Below are positions 24,976-40,100 of a stretch of DNA of 64,000 nucleotides, piece by piece (the first letter of the stretch is position 1; every line of letters begins with the position of its first letter). Source of the DNA: Sthenelais limicola (taxonomy: Eukaryota; Annelida; Polychaeta; Phyllodocida; Sigalionidae). The stretch is from NCBI GenBank assembly GCA_942159475.1, contig OW804098.1:118383374-118447373 (forward strand). The letters are read 5' to 3'. The notes below the pieces were generated by a model. It searched no databases, was not told where the DNA came from, and saw nothing but the letters and a program-made list of their open reading frames with translations. The position numbers and the translations under genes are program-made.

Positions 24976-25031
24976 CACTGAGATGCGACTGTAATAATGA
25001 AGTAATAACTGTTACCAATTTAATCAGTATT

Positions 25032-25147
25032 TCAGCACCGCCCACAAGCTCTAGGACAATTTCGACGCATATATGAGCCATAAAAAAGGCTGCGACAGAG
25101 GCCAGATCCAGCCCAATATATGCAGTATCGGTTAAGGTCGACACAAC
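25032..25147 (-). CDS. Gene D exon 12: ShKT domain 2 and stop
   Basis: 116 nt after TTCCACAG. The six cysteines (373, 380, 389, 402, 406, 409) have the same spacing as domain 1 (CVDLNRYC ... CPRACGRC). The protein ends on the last cysteine, immediately followed by TGA. The two ShKT exons are clear internal duplicates. Confidence 0.9.
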
Positions 25148-28100
25148 CTGTGGAATAAAAGGCAATTATAAAAGATAATCTTCAACAACAAACAACATTC
25201 CCTCACAGATTTTCATTAGTAAAATAATCTTGGTTTTATGGAACATCAACAATCAAGCACAGTATTTAAGAACTAATTCTATCATTATTGCATCATAGAT
25301 TTAGGCACTCGCTGCAACATTTGTAACATAATTTATAACAGTTTTAGGCAGAGACTAAAAAGATTGATAATATCGACTATGGGCCTTTGGGGACTTTAAC
25401 CACTTTAGGCAGAAACTAAACTGATTAATAACCTACATTTAAGGCCTGCTGGTACATAATTTGGCCCTCAATGTCAGTCATTAATCCTTGTTCAGGCCTG
25501 CTGGTTTGTATATGATCTATCAGTTTATACTCAGATTATACACCCCCAGACCCAAATTCTTAGCCATCAATAATTAGGTTTTTTTTATCTATTGAAGCTT
25601 GTGAAGTATTTTAACGGCTATACTAACTGGTGCCAGTGGTCCCACAGCGCTGACAGGATCTGGGACAGTTGACTTGCATAAAGGTCCTGTACCTACGACT
25701 TGTGCAGTAGCCACGACGTCTCCATGCACTGCAATACCGATTCCGGTCCACACAGCCTGGAGCAAACATTGTTTTATTTAACTAGGTCTGCTATATTATT
25801 ATTATAAGATTTTATTTCCATTTCACATACATATTAAAATTCAACTTACTCAATGTAATAACAAGAGCGATAAGCCATGAAGTAGATCATAGCGCTCCAT
25901 TATAAATATAATGAAAGAAGCTGACTTATTACGTTTACTTAATATTTCAACCGCGAGATAGAATATAAGGTAAACCTAAAACGAATTGTTAGCGTTAAGA
26001 ATTGTAACCGTGATTGATGTTTTGTTATATCATATTATTATTTAATGGGAGGTCGTTTGGAAGACCTGCATTAGCGCAGATGTCCTTACCCACTTCCTGG
26101 ATATTAGAATTGATGTTATTAAGTGATAATACTATAATGAACAAGTCAAATGTAACTGTATATTAATCCTGAATAAAAGTATTATATATATATATATATA
26201 TTAGATAAAGAAGAAGTTTGGAAAAGGAATGTTGTCTGTGACTGTCACAGCTCTACCGAACACCCCATAAATTGCATACTGTACTATACAGTATTACATA
26301 CTGATAGAAAGAACAGTGCATAGACAGAACTACCCGGAATTTGAGGCGGGAGTGAATATTCACGGTTGAGGGACGGTAGCCCCGCGATGCCGAGAATCCA
26401 AGGGATGTTCTGTGTTTATTTCACCTCGCACACTAAATTAATGTTAAATTTACATGATCTACAGCGATTTTGAGGAATAAGTTGTCGAATAATTAGTTCT
26501 TTAGCTTGATTCGCTTTGTAAACATGGCTCCGAAGAAGGGCCGGAACTGGTGAAGATCAGAAAGCACACATGCGCACAGTAGACCAAAAACTAAATCAGC
26601 CGTGTTTTTTCCACGGGCAATATCGCATCAGTTACTGACCAGCTACACAAGATACAGAGCCTATGTTATCTCTATGGACTGAGCATATCAAGGGTGAAAT
26701 AATAAGTGATACAAGTTGACTGGTAAACTATGGTAAATTATCAGGTATAGAATACAAAATACGAGATAAAGTACAAGGTACGTAGAATGTGTACAAAAGT
26801 GTATTGCAAGCACCCTGTCTAAGTATTGTCAGGATTTTCTGGTTGTAGCTACAAGTAGCTATGTAATGGTCATGTATCCATAGAAATTTGGAACTTGAGC
26901 ATCACTCACTGAAAAAATGGGAGCCACACTGACATAGTCCTATCACAGCAGTTAGCACCACTTCTCGATAGGTTTTCACAGTGGGCTTGCTGATTAATTC
27001 CACAGTGGAGTTCATAGCAGAATTATTTGGCATTTTTGATATGTTTTCATGTCATGTAATCCATAAGCAAAAGTATATTGATAGTGGTTTGTAATTTATT
27101 GCAGTAGTATGCTCTCCTTGGCGATGGGTTTTGTGATAGACTCTCACAATGAAGAACTCTCCACATCTGAGGTGGGAAAGTAGGGACTTGTCTTTTAGCC
27201 AATAGGATCATATATCTATAATCATGCAAGGTCAAGGTCAAGGCTGCACACTTCTGCGCTAACACATTTCCATCCCCATTGCAAAGGTTTTATGACAAAG
27301 ATCTATCACAAAGCCCATAGCCGTCAGGGTGGGCCCGCTATTAAACATTGATAGGATGATATTCGGCTTAGTTCCGGGTGTTAGTAGTTTTCCCTCTGAT
27401 CTAAATATTAACAGGTTAACAGTAAGATTGAAGTCTGTGGAGTGTGCTGTTGGAAACATTTCTCCCCTGTGTCATCTTTTGTGACATCTGAAGTTGAACT
27501 GAGCTTAAACAAACTCATGGAAGGAACAATAGTATTCAAAATATAAGGAATGGACTGTAAAAACATTCAATAACTTACTAGATCTTCCTCCAGTACTTCC
27601 TCCAGTACTTCCTCCAGTACTTCCTCCTTCACATTCCTGAAATATGAAATTTATATTAATAATTCTATTCAGTATATGTCATGTAAAGATATATATATCA
27701 TCATACTGAACATCGCATTGTGAAATAAACAGATCCTAAGAATACAACAAGACTATATATGAGCATAGGTAGGTCTGTCACAGCCTACAACAACCCTATT
27801 GCTGACTGACTAGAAATAGTTTGCCAATAGGAAGGTGCAGTCAATGAGTGATTAGAACCTGAGGTTGTTAGGGTTCTGGGTGTCTGCGTGCTTAGGGACA
27901 CCCAAGGCCGATAGGCCGAGGGTGCTCCCGGCCACATAGACACCCAGAACCCCTACAACATCAGGTTCTAATTGCTAATTGCTTTGTCTCCATTGTTGGG
28001 ATTCTACTGTCATTTGGCAATCAACACAAACAACAACCAACCACTGGCTAATAAACTATTCCCTTTCATACATTTACATACTTACGTTTATCCTACTATC

Positions 28101-31100
28101 ATTTGAGGCACACCAGAGATCCCTTGTACACTTTGTGGTGATTTGTGGTGGACAAATAACCATATTTAAAACTAAGAACTGAGCATCTGTGGAACTCACA
28201 TGCAGTTCCAAACACAACCAAGTGTGGAGACTAGAGTGCAGATGCACCGGTCCGTCAAGACTGTGCGCACCTGTCCGTCAAGACTGTGCACATTGGCGAT
28301 ACTGCTTACAGAACGATCAACACCGCGATGCTGACATAACTGTTAGAGACAGCCTGAAACTGGATTCAAATAACTTTGCCCCATTCAGTTTTTTAATTAT
28401 CGGCCAAGACAACCGGAAGGAAAATAACAACAATGCACACGGTGCTGTAGCACTGAAACTTACGACCTCCGACCCAGAAGTCATTGACCGTTCCGCTCTA
28501 GAGAGCACATTGCACTAGTTACAATGGATGTCCATGCTCGTATAACAACACCCCAGATCCCAACAATTCACATGACACAGACTGTGATAGACCCTACCTG
28601 CGGCCATAGGTCTATGTATAGACTAGAAGACGACCCTCTAAAATGTTCATCATGCTATTAACAATGCACATAGAATAAAATTATGTCAGTCAGGATGAGC
28701 CCAAAACATCGCCCTCACGGCCGGAAAATATTGTAGAATTCATACATATTCGACCAGCATTTCGGATGACATGGGTTGCTGATATTTTGTTTTTGGTGGT
28801 TGCAGCAGGAACGCATTTTTCAGTGGCTCTTTTCTGTTACTTAAGGTTTATGTAAACAGGCGATTCTATGGGTCGTATTCCTCACCCATGACTGCAATTT
28901 AGTTTGTAGTAGTTGCTCATGTTATTTGATGTTGTGCACTTATGTTAAGGCCAGGATTTGCACAATCTACATGATTAAAAACGTAGGACTAAGAAAAATA
29001 AAGGTCGGCAAATGATCAGTGATCAGTGGTTTGGCGGCATAATTAATACCGAAGTCACATATGTATCAGCATGCCTTATCTGAAATATTTAGCTGAACTT
29101 CCCGCAAACCAACAAGCGGTTTATCCCAGAAATATCTCTCCCAAAATCTGAGGAAGTCTTGACTAAAGGAAAAGAAAGATAAAGTCAGTAAAATTATTCA
29201 CCTTAATTGGGCTACCTGAACAGTAGCACTTGCAGTCCTTGGCCATATATCCACCTCCTGGGCAAGTTCTGCTTCTGCAATTGCCTGTATATATAACACA
29301 GTTCATTAGTACAACAGCATAAACAAGATATGACTAATCCGCTTTGAAAGAAGCGTTCCATTGGCCGATACCGAAACACCATAAACGTCATACTCAACGA
29401 GCACAACCCACTGCTATCCGTTAGGATAGCATTTGCAATGCTTATAGAATCACGTGACCGGTTGACCTCCCGAGAGGATAAACGACTATGTACCAACACT
29501 GTCTTCCGAACCTCTGTTTCAGTGCTTTTTATTTTTCGGGAACTTTCTAACCGATCCCAGAAGCTAGACTCACCCAAGAGCAGCAAAGTTCAAATGGGAA
29601 CATGTGTCATTTACTGATAAAATACAAAGTTATCGCTTACCGCAGGTTCGAAGCGAGTGCAGTCAACCATAATAAAATAAGAAAACAAGTACAGGGGATC
29701 TATTAGGTTGATGGAAGAGCGGTACAGTAGGGCCCTAGGGGAGGAGTATCGAACAGCCAAGAGCTATCACGTGATCTACGGCTATGACGTCATAGCGAGA
29801 AAACCCCCTTGCATGTCCAGGAGAAAAACAATGACGGAATTTGGCTGTCATATTCAAGCTAGAAACTCCGCGATTATTCCAGTAAAAAGGTAACAAAATA
29901 TAGATTCTTCTGCTAAAATCTTAGTGTCTGCTGTTGGGTTGGTTGAACCCATACGACCTGAGCAGACAAACTCAAACGAGAATGGGACTTGGGAGCCATG
30001 CCGTAACTGGCGTGAGCCAAGCAGCTAGAAATAGTTTAGTAATCGGGATTCCCGGCTGGTTTTCAAGGGCCGTTTTTGCAACGATGCTTCATTTGTATAT
30101 ATAAAAACAATATTAGGCAGTCAGAAATATAACCAAACTATTAAAACAATCCAATTCAAGGCGGTACACTTTTCTGGATACATCTATTCAACACAGTAAG
30201 GACAAAAACGCTATTCTATTGCCTTTTTTTCTACCTCACTCTATAGAAATCATCAATGATATCCACGCATAGCATTGTAAGGCATTTCCTTGGATTTGTG
30301 CCCATAATCTATACATCATTAATGCCCACAAACAATGATAGAGTTGGGTTTAGCCACAAAGGAAATGTTGAGTGCCATTCCCGTCCCCAAAACAACAGCT
30401 AGGCCTTGGCCTACCTTCGGCGCATGCAGTCATGCATGTGCCGACTATGGTAGGGTGGGTTGGGAGGGGGGGGGGAGTTGGAGAAAACTAGCGCAGGCAA
30501 TGAACACACAGGCTCAGAACATAACAACATTTCTTGGTGGATACACAACTTGAGAACATATGACTACTGCTTTTTCCGTGAAAAAGCCGACAGGCTGCTT
30601 CCTCATTCATTTACTTCTCTTGTCTCAGGTGGTAACGAGTTCCACTTTCACTCTTCCTATAAAACCACAATAGTTGTTCATTAATACGCTCTGTGTACAA
30701 ATTTGTCATTGTGTTACACTAATTGTGATGTGTTTCAGGAAAATGAGTCATAAGTCGCAAAAAATAGATTTTGAGATTCCATTATATTTGAAAAGATGAG
30801 ATAAAGCCGATTCCAATGATAGTAAACAGTCTAATAATCTAATAAGTATTTCTAGATTTTAAGTCTGATATTTTTATTTTGGAAAAAAAAAGTTTGCAAT
30901 ATTTCTGGGGGGTAATAAACAGTAAATTAACTAAATATAGTCCATATAAGGACCTTTAAAACGAAAGGATATATTAGATACAGTGTCCTGAAATTTGATA
31001 CACCGATCGATATATCTATAAGTGATTAGCTCTTCAAAAATCAGAACATTCCAATAAAGTGATCTTGTGAAATAAACACTTTGAAAAATATCAATTTTGC

Positions 31101-34100
31101 GACTCATGACTCATTTTCCTGAAACACATCACCTATTACAAAACAGGAATCTGCTGTTAAGTCCAATAGTGTGCACTGCGTTGATTATGAAACGCCCGCC
31201 TTATGAAAATGATTATTCAAAACGTTGGAAACATTAATGAACATCATTCAGCACCACACATCCAACCTTGTCTCTTTACTTCGAAATATGAAATAGAATA
31301 CTCACTTGCACAATTATACATTAGATTAGCTAGTTTGATGTCTTTGAAGCTTAGACCCTGGGCTCTTCCAATAATGTTCTGGTATCTGGTGTCTGTGGTC
31401 CTGATCGTTACTCTTCCATTCACTCCCCAAGACTGCAATTGCACATGTGCATCACTATGTTATTTCAAATTAACGTATACACGTTGTTTCAGAGTAGTAC
31501 CTAAGTACTCAATGTATAATCTCTAACCAATGGTATCAATGTATACATTTATTCATATCACAGGGTAATGTGCCCAAAGCATCTATTTAAAAAAAACAAA
31601 CACTGATGTCAACATTCCCTCATCTTCCATCAGAAACAAACTAAATGCACCCAATATGATTGCCCCTACAATCTCCAGTAAGTTTTACAACAACTGAATG
31701 CATCATTTCATGTGAGTTAGGACTACAGATGAAAAGGATGTTGATGTAACCTGGGCCTTGTCTCATGATATCGGTTTTTCAAATAGCCCCAATAGGACCA
31801 AGTTGTTCCTCCTATTTAGTCTACATGCCAAAGACCCGGCATGCAGGTGTTTGGCAGTCTGGTGGTGGAGTAGCGATGCGCGGTGAAGTAGGCTGGAACA
31901 GTTCTCCAAGAATGGTCCAACCTGATCCCAACCTGGTCCCAAATATAGCTAGGTAAATTAAACGTGACTTAGCTTAGGCCACCCACAAAAATAAGTGTCT
32001 TTCCGATTTATCTGGCTAAAAACTAGGTAGGGGGGTGGTAACTTCTTTTTTTTTTTTTTTTGAAACCACCTCCCAGGAACTGACAAAAATATCTATTTCA
32101 TAACAATAGTTGTTTTAAACATGGGAAATGTGCTTTTTGACAGTTCTAGGTTAGGAAAACCCATTTTCCTGCTTTCATAAGCTTTTTGGGCAAAAAATCT
32201 CAAAAAAATCAGGTATGGTAAAAAAAAGGTTAGGTAGGGTAAGGTTTTTCTAGGTAGGGGGTGTAAATTGGAAACACCTATTTTTTTTCGCCTTACTCTG
32301 CTAGGATAGTAGTGGGAAAGCAGCACTCTTGTCCCATTGCCTTGGCCTAAGAGCATTTCTTAAACCAACATCATGAGACAAGGCCCAGAGCTGTGATTGT
32401 TCAACATTGTTAACTTCAGATAAATTAAAAGTAAAAGTAAAAAGAATTAATTTATTAGTGCTAGGGGAGATAATGATACAAAATAAGGAAAATGTCTCAC
32501 CGTTGGGCCATAGTGCATAACACTCCTGTAGTCATATGACACACCATAATCTCTGAGTCGTGAAGTAGTGTATTTTCTAAAGTTTTTCTCCCTGCCATTC
32601 TCTATGTTGTTATAGTTGATAGTCACATAATCATCTCGGTCTGGCCGCGTCTGCTCGTGGTGAAAGCCTATTGCATGGCCAAACTCATGAACTATGACAG
32701 GTTTCTGTAAGGAAAAAGAAGTACAATTACTGTTTTTCATCACTTAAATTTTTAAAACATCAGATGACGTTATGATAAACAAGTGTAGATATTACTTATT
32801 AGTACATACAAATCGACATGGCAGAATTATTTCAATTCTACCAACCAGATTTATAATACTTTCTGTCTTCTTCATGATGAAAATGCATTGAAATGTCAGT
32901 TTCAAATGCTTCAAATTGGGGAGCAATAGTTTTAGTTTGTTAGCTTCTACCTGTATGGAGGCTACCGCTACACCTATGAATCCTTACCTGTCATTGGTCT
33001 GGTCACACCCTTCAATGAGGTGGAAAGGCTTACCTGATGATAAGCTTCACTCCTGTACCAAGACTAAATACAACTTTCAACTTCAAGCTGTCTTGAATAC
33101 TTATGTTAATCCTATCGGCATTTTGTTCACCGCACTTACAGAGGTGAAATAAAGTATACTGGTATAGATTATGAAATAATACTCACCTCTCTGCATCCGT
33201 TGGCTAGGTTGAGAAACTGTCTTCCACCTTGCATCCCCACATATGATGAACATCTGTGGTAACAAAGATGGAAATTTGTTGATTGATGTATCCGAAATGA
33301 ACAGCTACTTTTGTTAAGTACTGATTATGAGAGGTTTGTTTAAATTAGAGAATCAACTGACTTGTATTAAAGAGAACATATACAGTGATATGTATAGTGG
33401 GCGTCGCCATGATACTAGGAATATTATGTAACCTAGAGTCAGATCCTAAATAGTAAATGGGCATAGATTAATGCTATGGTATTAGCATAATTAGTGATAT
33501 TGAAAATATCATAATATTAACAACTGGGTGATAATTAATAATAAATATGAATATAATTTGGTTGAGCAATGTTACGTAATTTTGCATAACATTTTCAATC
33601 CATGAAACTAGATCCATGATGTAAGCAAGTATGAAGGAGAAAAGTCCCACACATAAAAGATTTCCATTTTGTAAAGGTGTTGGTTACAGAGGGAAATCTT
33701 GGCGTAGAATACAACTTCTATATAGCATATAGATCTACCAGAGGTGCCATTTGAAAAATTAAAAAATACAACAATCTTAACATAATATCATTGTAACAAC
33801 TTAGCGGCTAAGATACAATGACAAATTCGTATTAACCCCCGGGTTACAAGAATAGAATATTCGTTTGTTTTAGCATGGACAAAGCCATGGCAACAGCTAT
33901 ATAAATGCTTAAGCAATTGTATATATCCCAACAATAGGGATTATCCCAAATGTAGGGATTTTCGATCAGATAGTCAATAGCCCATATCACTAATATAACA
34001 TTATGGGGTTGTTTTTAAACTTGACCAACATTTCTATATGTTATCCCAAACCTCTTGTAAATACACTGTCCACAGGAACGTACAGAAATCTTTCCTAGTT

Positions 34101-37100
34101 TTACATTTATATCCCCTAATATCCATAGAGTTCCAAACATCTAGGACTCTATACAACAATGACCTCCTAACCTTTTCGGTTTTAGGTGTAACAATTTTTA
34201 ACATTTTTCTTCCCTCATACCTTCTTAGATTCCTTTTCTTAACATCAATGTTGATAAGGTTTGTACATGGAGAGAGAGATTGAGAAAAACTGATTTAGAC
34301 TGACTTCATAAGTTCCTGACTAAAGTCAATAAAAAATCCCATTTGCAAGTGGAAGTCTACTCCCCATTGAGTATATTATCTGGACGAGATATGACTACCA
34401 CTTTTTCCATGAAAAAAGCCGACAGGCTACTTCCTCAGCACCAATTACATCATACCCGATACATCGAAGAATGCAATAGAGAGAGAAACGCCATTTATTG
34501 TCCACTTTTTAACATCACTGTATAGAAATTGGCAATGATATCCATTGTAATAGCATCTACAGATATTTTCCTTTCAATTTCATCAGGAATTGAGGCATCA
34601 TTACTGTACATCAACAATGCTAGACTGTAGTTTAGCCACCAGAAAGATGCACAGAATATTTGAATGTTAAGCCATTCGCACTACCACTATACTAGCTATA
34701 CACACTCCCCTGTCAGCCACTACCACTGGCTGTACACATGCCTCACACAGGGAGTGAGGCATGTGTTTTATTACAAAAGCGTAGGAGGGGAGGGGGAGCC
34801 GGGCGATGGGGTGGTGGGCATTGAAAATAAGAAAAAGATTCCATACTTATATAATACAAGTACAGAGTCAATTAATCTCACAGTAATGCTCTGGACATGG
34901 GTATGCCCTGCTTTAATGGAAATTTGATGAGGATACAGCCCTGAGAATAACGGCTCCTGAGGGGGGTGTCTAATTTCTCTTGTTGCTACCAAAAAACGGC
35001 AATTGTCATTTGTCACTAAGGAAATTCTTTTGTCATTTGTTGCTATATTTTCGTAAAACAACCAAATTTTTGTCGTTTAGGTCTTTGTCGATTTGTCAGG
35101 CTAAGAAAGTGTCTTTGTCGTTTGTCGCTAGTTGCCTTTGAAATTTATCGATCTAAGAAAGGGCCGTGTCGATTTGTTGAATTAAGGCCTCAAGAGCCCT
35201 AGAATACCTACCCATCACCATCAATGATGTTAATATAACTCCTATCAGAGCGTCTTGAGGGTCGGATGTTGAGACAGGTGTATCTATTCCACTCATTCAC
35301 AGCTGCCTGGAACTCTGACCTCTCACTGGAAGCTGCAAAATTGGTAATTTTAAAAGAGACAAAAGGTAAATATCTTGTTGAGTACGCCAGTTTATGTTGG
35401 CAGCATTATTTGAATTTGTCTATGATATTGGGGTGGGGTTCTCACCGCCTCATTTTGCCAACTAATCAAAATAAAATGGTTAAAACACATGTTCAAGGCT
35501 TGAAAATCAAATGACGCTAAATATCCCTTACATGTATAGATTTCATATAAATTTACTTATTACATCTGTTATCATATATGACTTATATTTGACTTATGAA
35601 GTGATAATGCATTATATTTAAAACTTACAGAAGCGTGCACTGATATAATAAGGCACTACACGGTTTGTCCACCTTGTGTGGGTGTTCCGCAATGCTTTCC
35701 TCTTCTTCCGCCTTTTTCCTGCTGAGCGGTCCCTAAACAGACATTAAGCAGAGAATTGATGGATTTAGGTTTTTATAACACACATAATCGGTTTGAAAGG
35801 TGCAGTTTGGGGAGCAGTTTGCATGCAAACGGCAACCCAAAAATGCATGCATGATTAGTCTTAGTAATTGATTAGTCAATTACACAATGAGTTAATGATG
35901 AAATCTAGTTGGCCCAGCTTAACTTACAAATGGCAGCTTCAGCATCTCAAGCCACCATAAGCCTTCTCAAGCCACCTCAGGCCACCATAAGCCACCTCAA
36001 GCCACCATAAGCCACCACAAGCCTTCTTAAGCCACCTTTAGCCTCCAAAGCCTCCAAAGCCACCATAAGCCACCATAAGCTTACTCAAGCCTACTCAAGC
36101 CGCCCAAGTTTTGGCTAACCAAAGATCCAATCTTTTAAAGTTGTAATCATGATCACTCGAGGGTGGAATATATAGCAAATGATACTTGTTTGGGTTTGGA
36201 GCTGAGCAGACCCAAACAGATTGCCATTTGATATGAGAATTTAATAGAATATTGAACTAGATATACAATTCTGCAACATTCAAAATCTAATGAAATATTA
36301 GAATACAATTCTCTGTGACATGACATGACATGGAGCATGAAAGACAACTCTTCGATCACCCTTTGGATTTTTTTAGAAAAATGAATTGATAAAATAATAT
36401 AATCATAATAATATATTACAAGTAAACTTACATCTGCTCTATAGCTTCATACTCGTCCCTGCTAAAGACCATATCCAACTCTACCGTCACTGTTGAGTTG
36501 TCAGCCGAATATGCAGAAAATTGACCTGAGTGATAGTAAAAAGAATTACTAGAATAATGTAATAAAATAATCCGCAAAAACCAACACTTTGGGATTATTC
36601 CTTAATTATACACACAGCTAAGAAGATATATTACTGCGATCCCTGCTATACAACAACAAGCGTTATGGTTAAAAAGAATCATTGATAATATGACTTAGGA
36701 ATATAATGGATTCAATTAATTTTTGGTAATTCAAAAGAGAGGTATCTAAATATTAGACCAGGCCGACATATATCCCATTCAGTAGCAGACCTCCATAGGC
36801 TCCAGATATTACAGAACAGGATATTAAAAATTATTTATAGAATCCCAGCCCGAGAGAGTGTCAAAGACCTTCCCCTTGAGAAAAGGCTCCTCCCTCTGAT
36901 GTACCGCAGAAGGTTACACCTGTTACAGATGGGCCATAGGATGGCGCAAAACCCAGGAAATATTGACTCGCGTTCAATTAATACTAGAAATTTTGTTTAT
37001 GGTAGAAAGGTTCTAAAATACACCCCCCAAAAATGAACAAATCAGAAAACATATTCTAAATAAAATCCCATATTCTTGGAACAAGTTACCTACTATGGCC

Positions 37101-40100
37101 CATCTGACCCTCGACAAACAGAGGTTTAAAAATCTAGCCAAGTCCACCCTCATATGGAATGATGAATACTTTATCCACCACTGATATTGTCAATACCTTA
37201 AACACACTGTAACTCTGAGTTAAAAAAAGACCACTGTAAAAAGTAAAACCATATTCAAAACAACTGTAATAGAACATTGAAAATAACCATAGCATAGTAG
37301 AGAGCCGACAGCCTTCATCGAACGCTGCGGTATTGTTTCCTAGTACCCACACTGTAAAGCAGCACAAGGGTTAAGAGTACCTCCCGTCCGCCGGAGATTA
37401 TCCCTTGATAGCAGTCAATGACTGAATACAATGTCTTTCTATTCTATTCTATTCTATTCTAAATACATTTGTATAGTGTGTCCCACAACTGGAACTGGCC
37501 AGGATTGCATCTTGCTTTCGGCTCAGGTAGTGATGCTTCCTACTGCCACAGCATGGAGTTGGTGTGATAGGCAACGGGTATCCTATGTTACGGGGGACCC
37601 ACTACACAGCCCCCTCACTAGATTGAACTTGGGGTATGATAGCTATATAGTCTGCCTGGGCACCAAGGAGATCTTGTTGGGTTGTGGCAGCAGTCATACA
37701 ACATGCTGGCTTGCTCTGCTATACATGTCCCACAGCACAGCCTCTGCACTTGTATAACTGGTCGCAGCCCACCATTTAAGTCTGAAGAGACCTATGCAAG
37801 TCTAAAAATGCCTGGCTCACCCTAAGAAGATGAGGCATCCACAAAAAGATAAAAACAAGTAAGTCGATGAGCTTTTATTATTAAAAGCAAGCGCAGTGAA
37901 CAAAGCTGCCCTCACAGATAAAATCATGAAGCATCTTTTGCCACGCCAAAGAGTGCTTTCAAGCGTAACACCACTTGCAGTTCCCCATGACGACCACAAA
38001 TAGAAAACACACAAATAAGGGCTTAATCTGACTTCTTCTTGTGCATGTTGCTCTTCTTTCTCTAACTCCCGTATAAGCGCTTGCCCTGGGATGGTTTTGG
38101 AACATAGGCCAGACTGCAACTCCTTAGCTTGTACACTGCCACGTCCTTGAGTTGACTTTTGTTGTCCCTTGTCACATCAGTCATGTCGGAGTCATCCCCA
38201 AGGGAACACCCATACACTGACTCAGCCATGACACAATTCTCTGTGTCGTCACTAATGTCAGACATGGAGAGGTTGAAATCAAAGTTGAACGCCAATCCTT
38301 GTACAGCTTTATCAGAGTAACTAAATTCCTTTGACTTGGTAATAGGTATAAGGGTAAGTACAGTAGCCTTCGCCCCCAGAGGCTCAGGTTCCTGACCCTT
38401 GACTACCACATCCGGGGGGTATGATGTTAGTAGTTGGCTTGTCCACAGACTTGCCAACTCGTGCTATGTCGCCAAGGAGCTCACCACTGGTGACCCCTTT
38501 GACAACATTGGCTATGGTAGAAACTGTGTGGGCTTAGATGGTGTCTCTAGAGGGAGACCCTGTGGACCTTCCTCCCCCTCCATCCGTTCTTTGTGCGAGG
38601 ACACAACATCCATGTACCACTCCATGTTTACGTTCCCACATGGTCTGAGGTTGGGTAAACAAAAGGGTTTCCCTTGTCATCCGTTGTACGGCATCTAAGC
38701 ACTCACCCACTGTAAATTTGTCTACAGATGCAGCCATAATGGAGGGTTTTGCCCTAGACAAAATACATAAGGCCCTGACCTCCGTGTTCAGAACCTCTTT
38801 CTCACTAACAAATTGTTATGGGGGGCCTTCTATCAGATTGTATGACGCTGACTGCAGGTGTGGCTCAAGGAAGTATCCTTGGGCCAATTTTGTTTATTCT
38901 TTACATCAATGATTTAGCTTCTGTAGATTTTAGTGGAAGAATTATCATGTATGCTGATGATTGTGTTTTGCTCCATCGAATCAATACAGATCTAGATGTG
39001 ACTCTGATTCAGCAAGATGTTAATAAATTTAGGAATTGGGTTGATAAGAACGGCCTGACGATTAATGCAAAAAAAACTAAATTACAGATCTTTAAAGGTA
39101 CTAAAAGAAGGAATAACAGGCAATATGTTATCTATACTGATGGTGCCATGATAGATATAGTTGCTAACTTCCTATATCTTGGCTTTCTTCTAGATGATTG
39201 TTTAAACCTTGTTCCTCATATTAATTCCATCTGTACCAGATCATCCATGTTATACAGAAGGCTCTGTAGGATCAGACATTTTATCACCAAGGATATAGCA
39301 ATCCTTATATACAAAACTTATATTTTGCCTGTATTGGAGTTTGGTAGTATTTTAATTTCTCTCTCAAATCAAAAACATGTAAAAAGACTACAAGTTATCC
39401 AAAATAATTGTTTGAGAATGTGTCAGAGTGTCTACGGTAGGAACTGGTTACATAGGAATACTAATGTTGCTATCCACCATGACTTTAAAATTCTCCCCCT
39501 ATCTTATAGACGGTTACAGCGATTTTTAAATATTTTCTGGTTATATTATGACTTCAGTAACCGTGTGGAGGTGGATTACAACCTTAGAGACCCCCATAAA
39601 GTGCATATTACACAGTGGCATAAAGAAACAATTAGAAGGAGCCTTTTTGGTGCCATTGGGGGGCTATGGAATTCCTTGTCGAGGGAGATGAGAACCTTAG
39701 TTGAATACCATGTTTTTAAAACTAGATTAAAGCAACTTATACGTAATTTATTTGAGGAGAATGGAGATATTTGGACCATCCCAGACAGGCTAATACTGGT
39801 GAACAACTGATTCTTGTGACAGAGTGTACTCTGTATTAACTTGTTTTCCACCAGGTGGCGACATATACATGCATAGACCTATGTCTTACTTGCTATACCT
39901 GAACTTCGATGTAGGTTGTGTTGGTACCACCAGGTGGTAGCATTTGTCGTGTTCAATTATTGTGTATTATACCTCCCTGCTCGTTGAGTCGAACCTTGTT
40001 TCTTGTATATGTTATTGCTAAGAGGCTACAGGTTTCCCTGGAATTGTATATCTTTATAACTAAAATGATTTGAATAAGCTTGGCCTGTCGTGCATAGGAC

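Larger units (their letters stand above)
15493..25031. other. Intergenic region between gene B and gene D
   Basis: 15.5-17.85 kb is the duplicated 5' flank. 17.9-25.0 kb holds MITE-1, MITE-2 and the 23984 MITE, with AT-rich unique DNA between. The only coding-like trace is a degraded minus-strand stretch at about 21430-21890. 18.0-20.1 kb and 21.9-22.9 kb show nothing I can name. Confidence 0.6.

Noticed and set aside
27580..27625. Possible CRISPR-like array of short repeats
   Set aside because: Units are contiguous 12-bp repeats with no spacers and are in coding frame; the genome is eukaryotic.
28189..28518. 109-codon plus-strand frame with several cysteines
   Set aside because: No recognised domain, no splice context, and it lies inside gene D intron 9; kept out as fortuitous.
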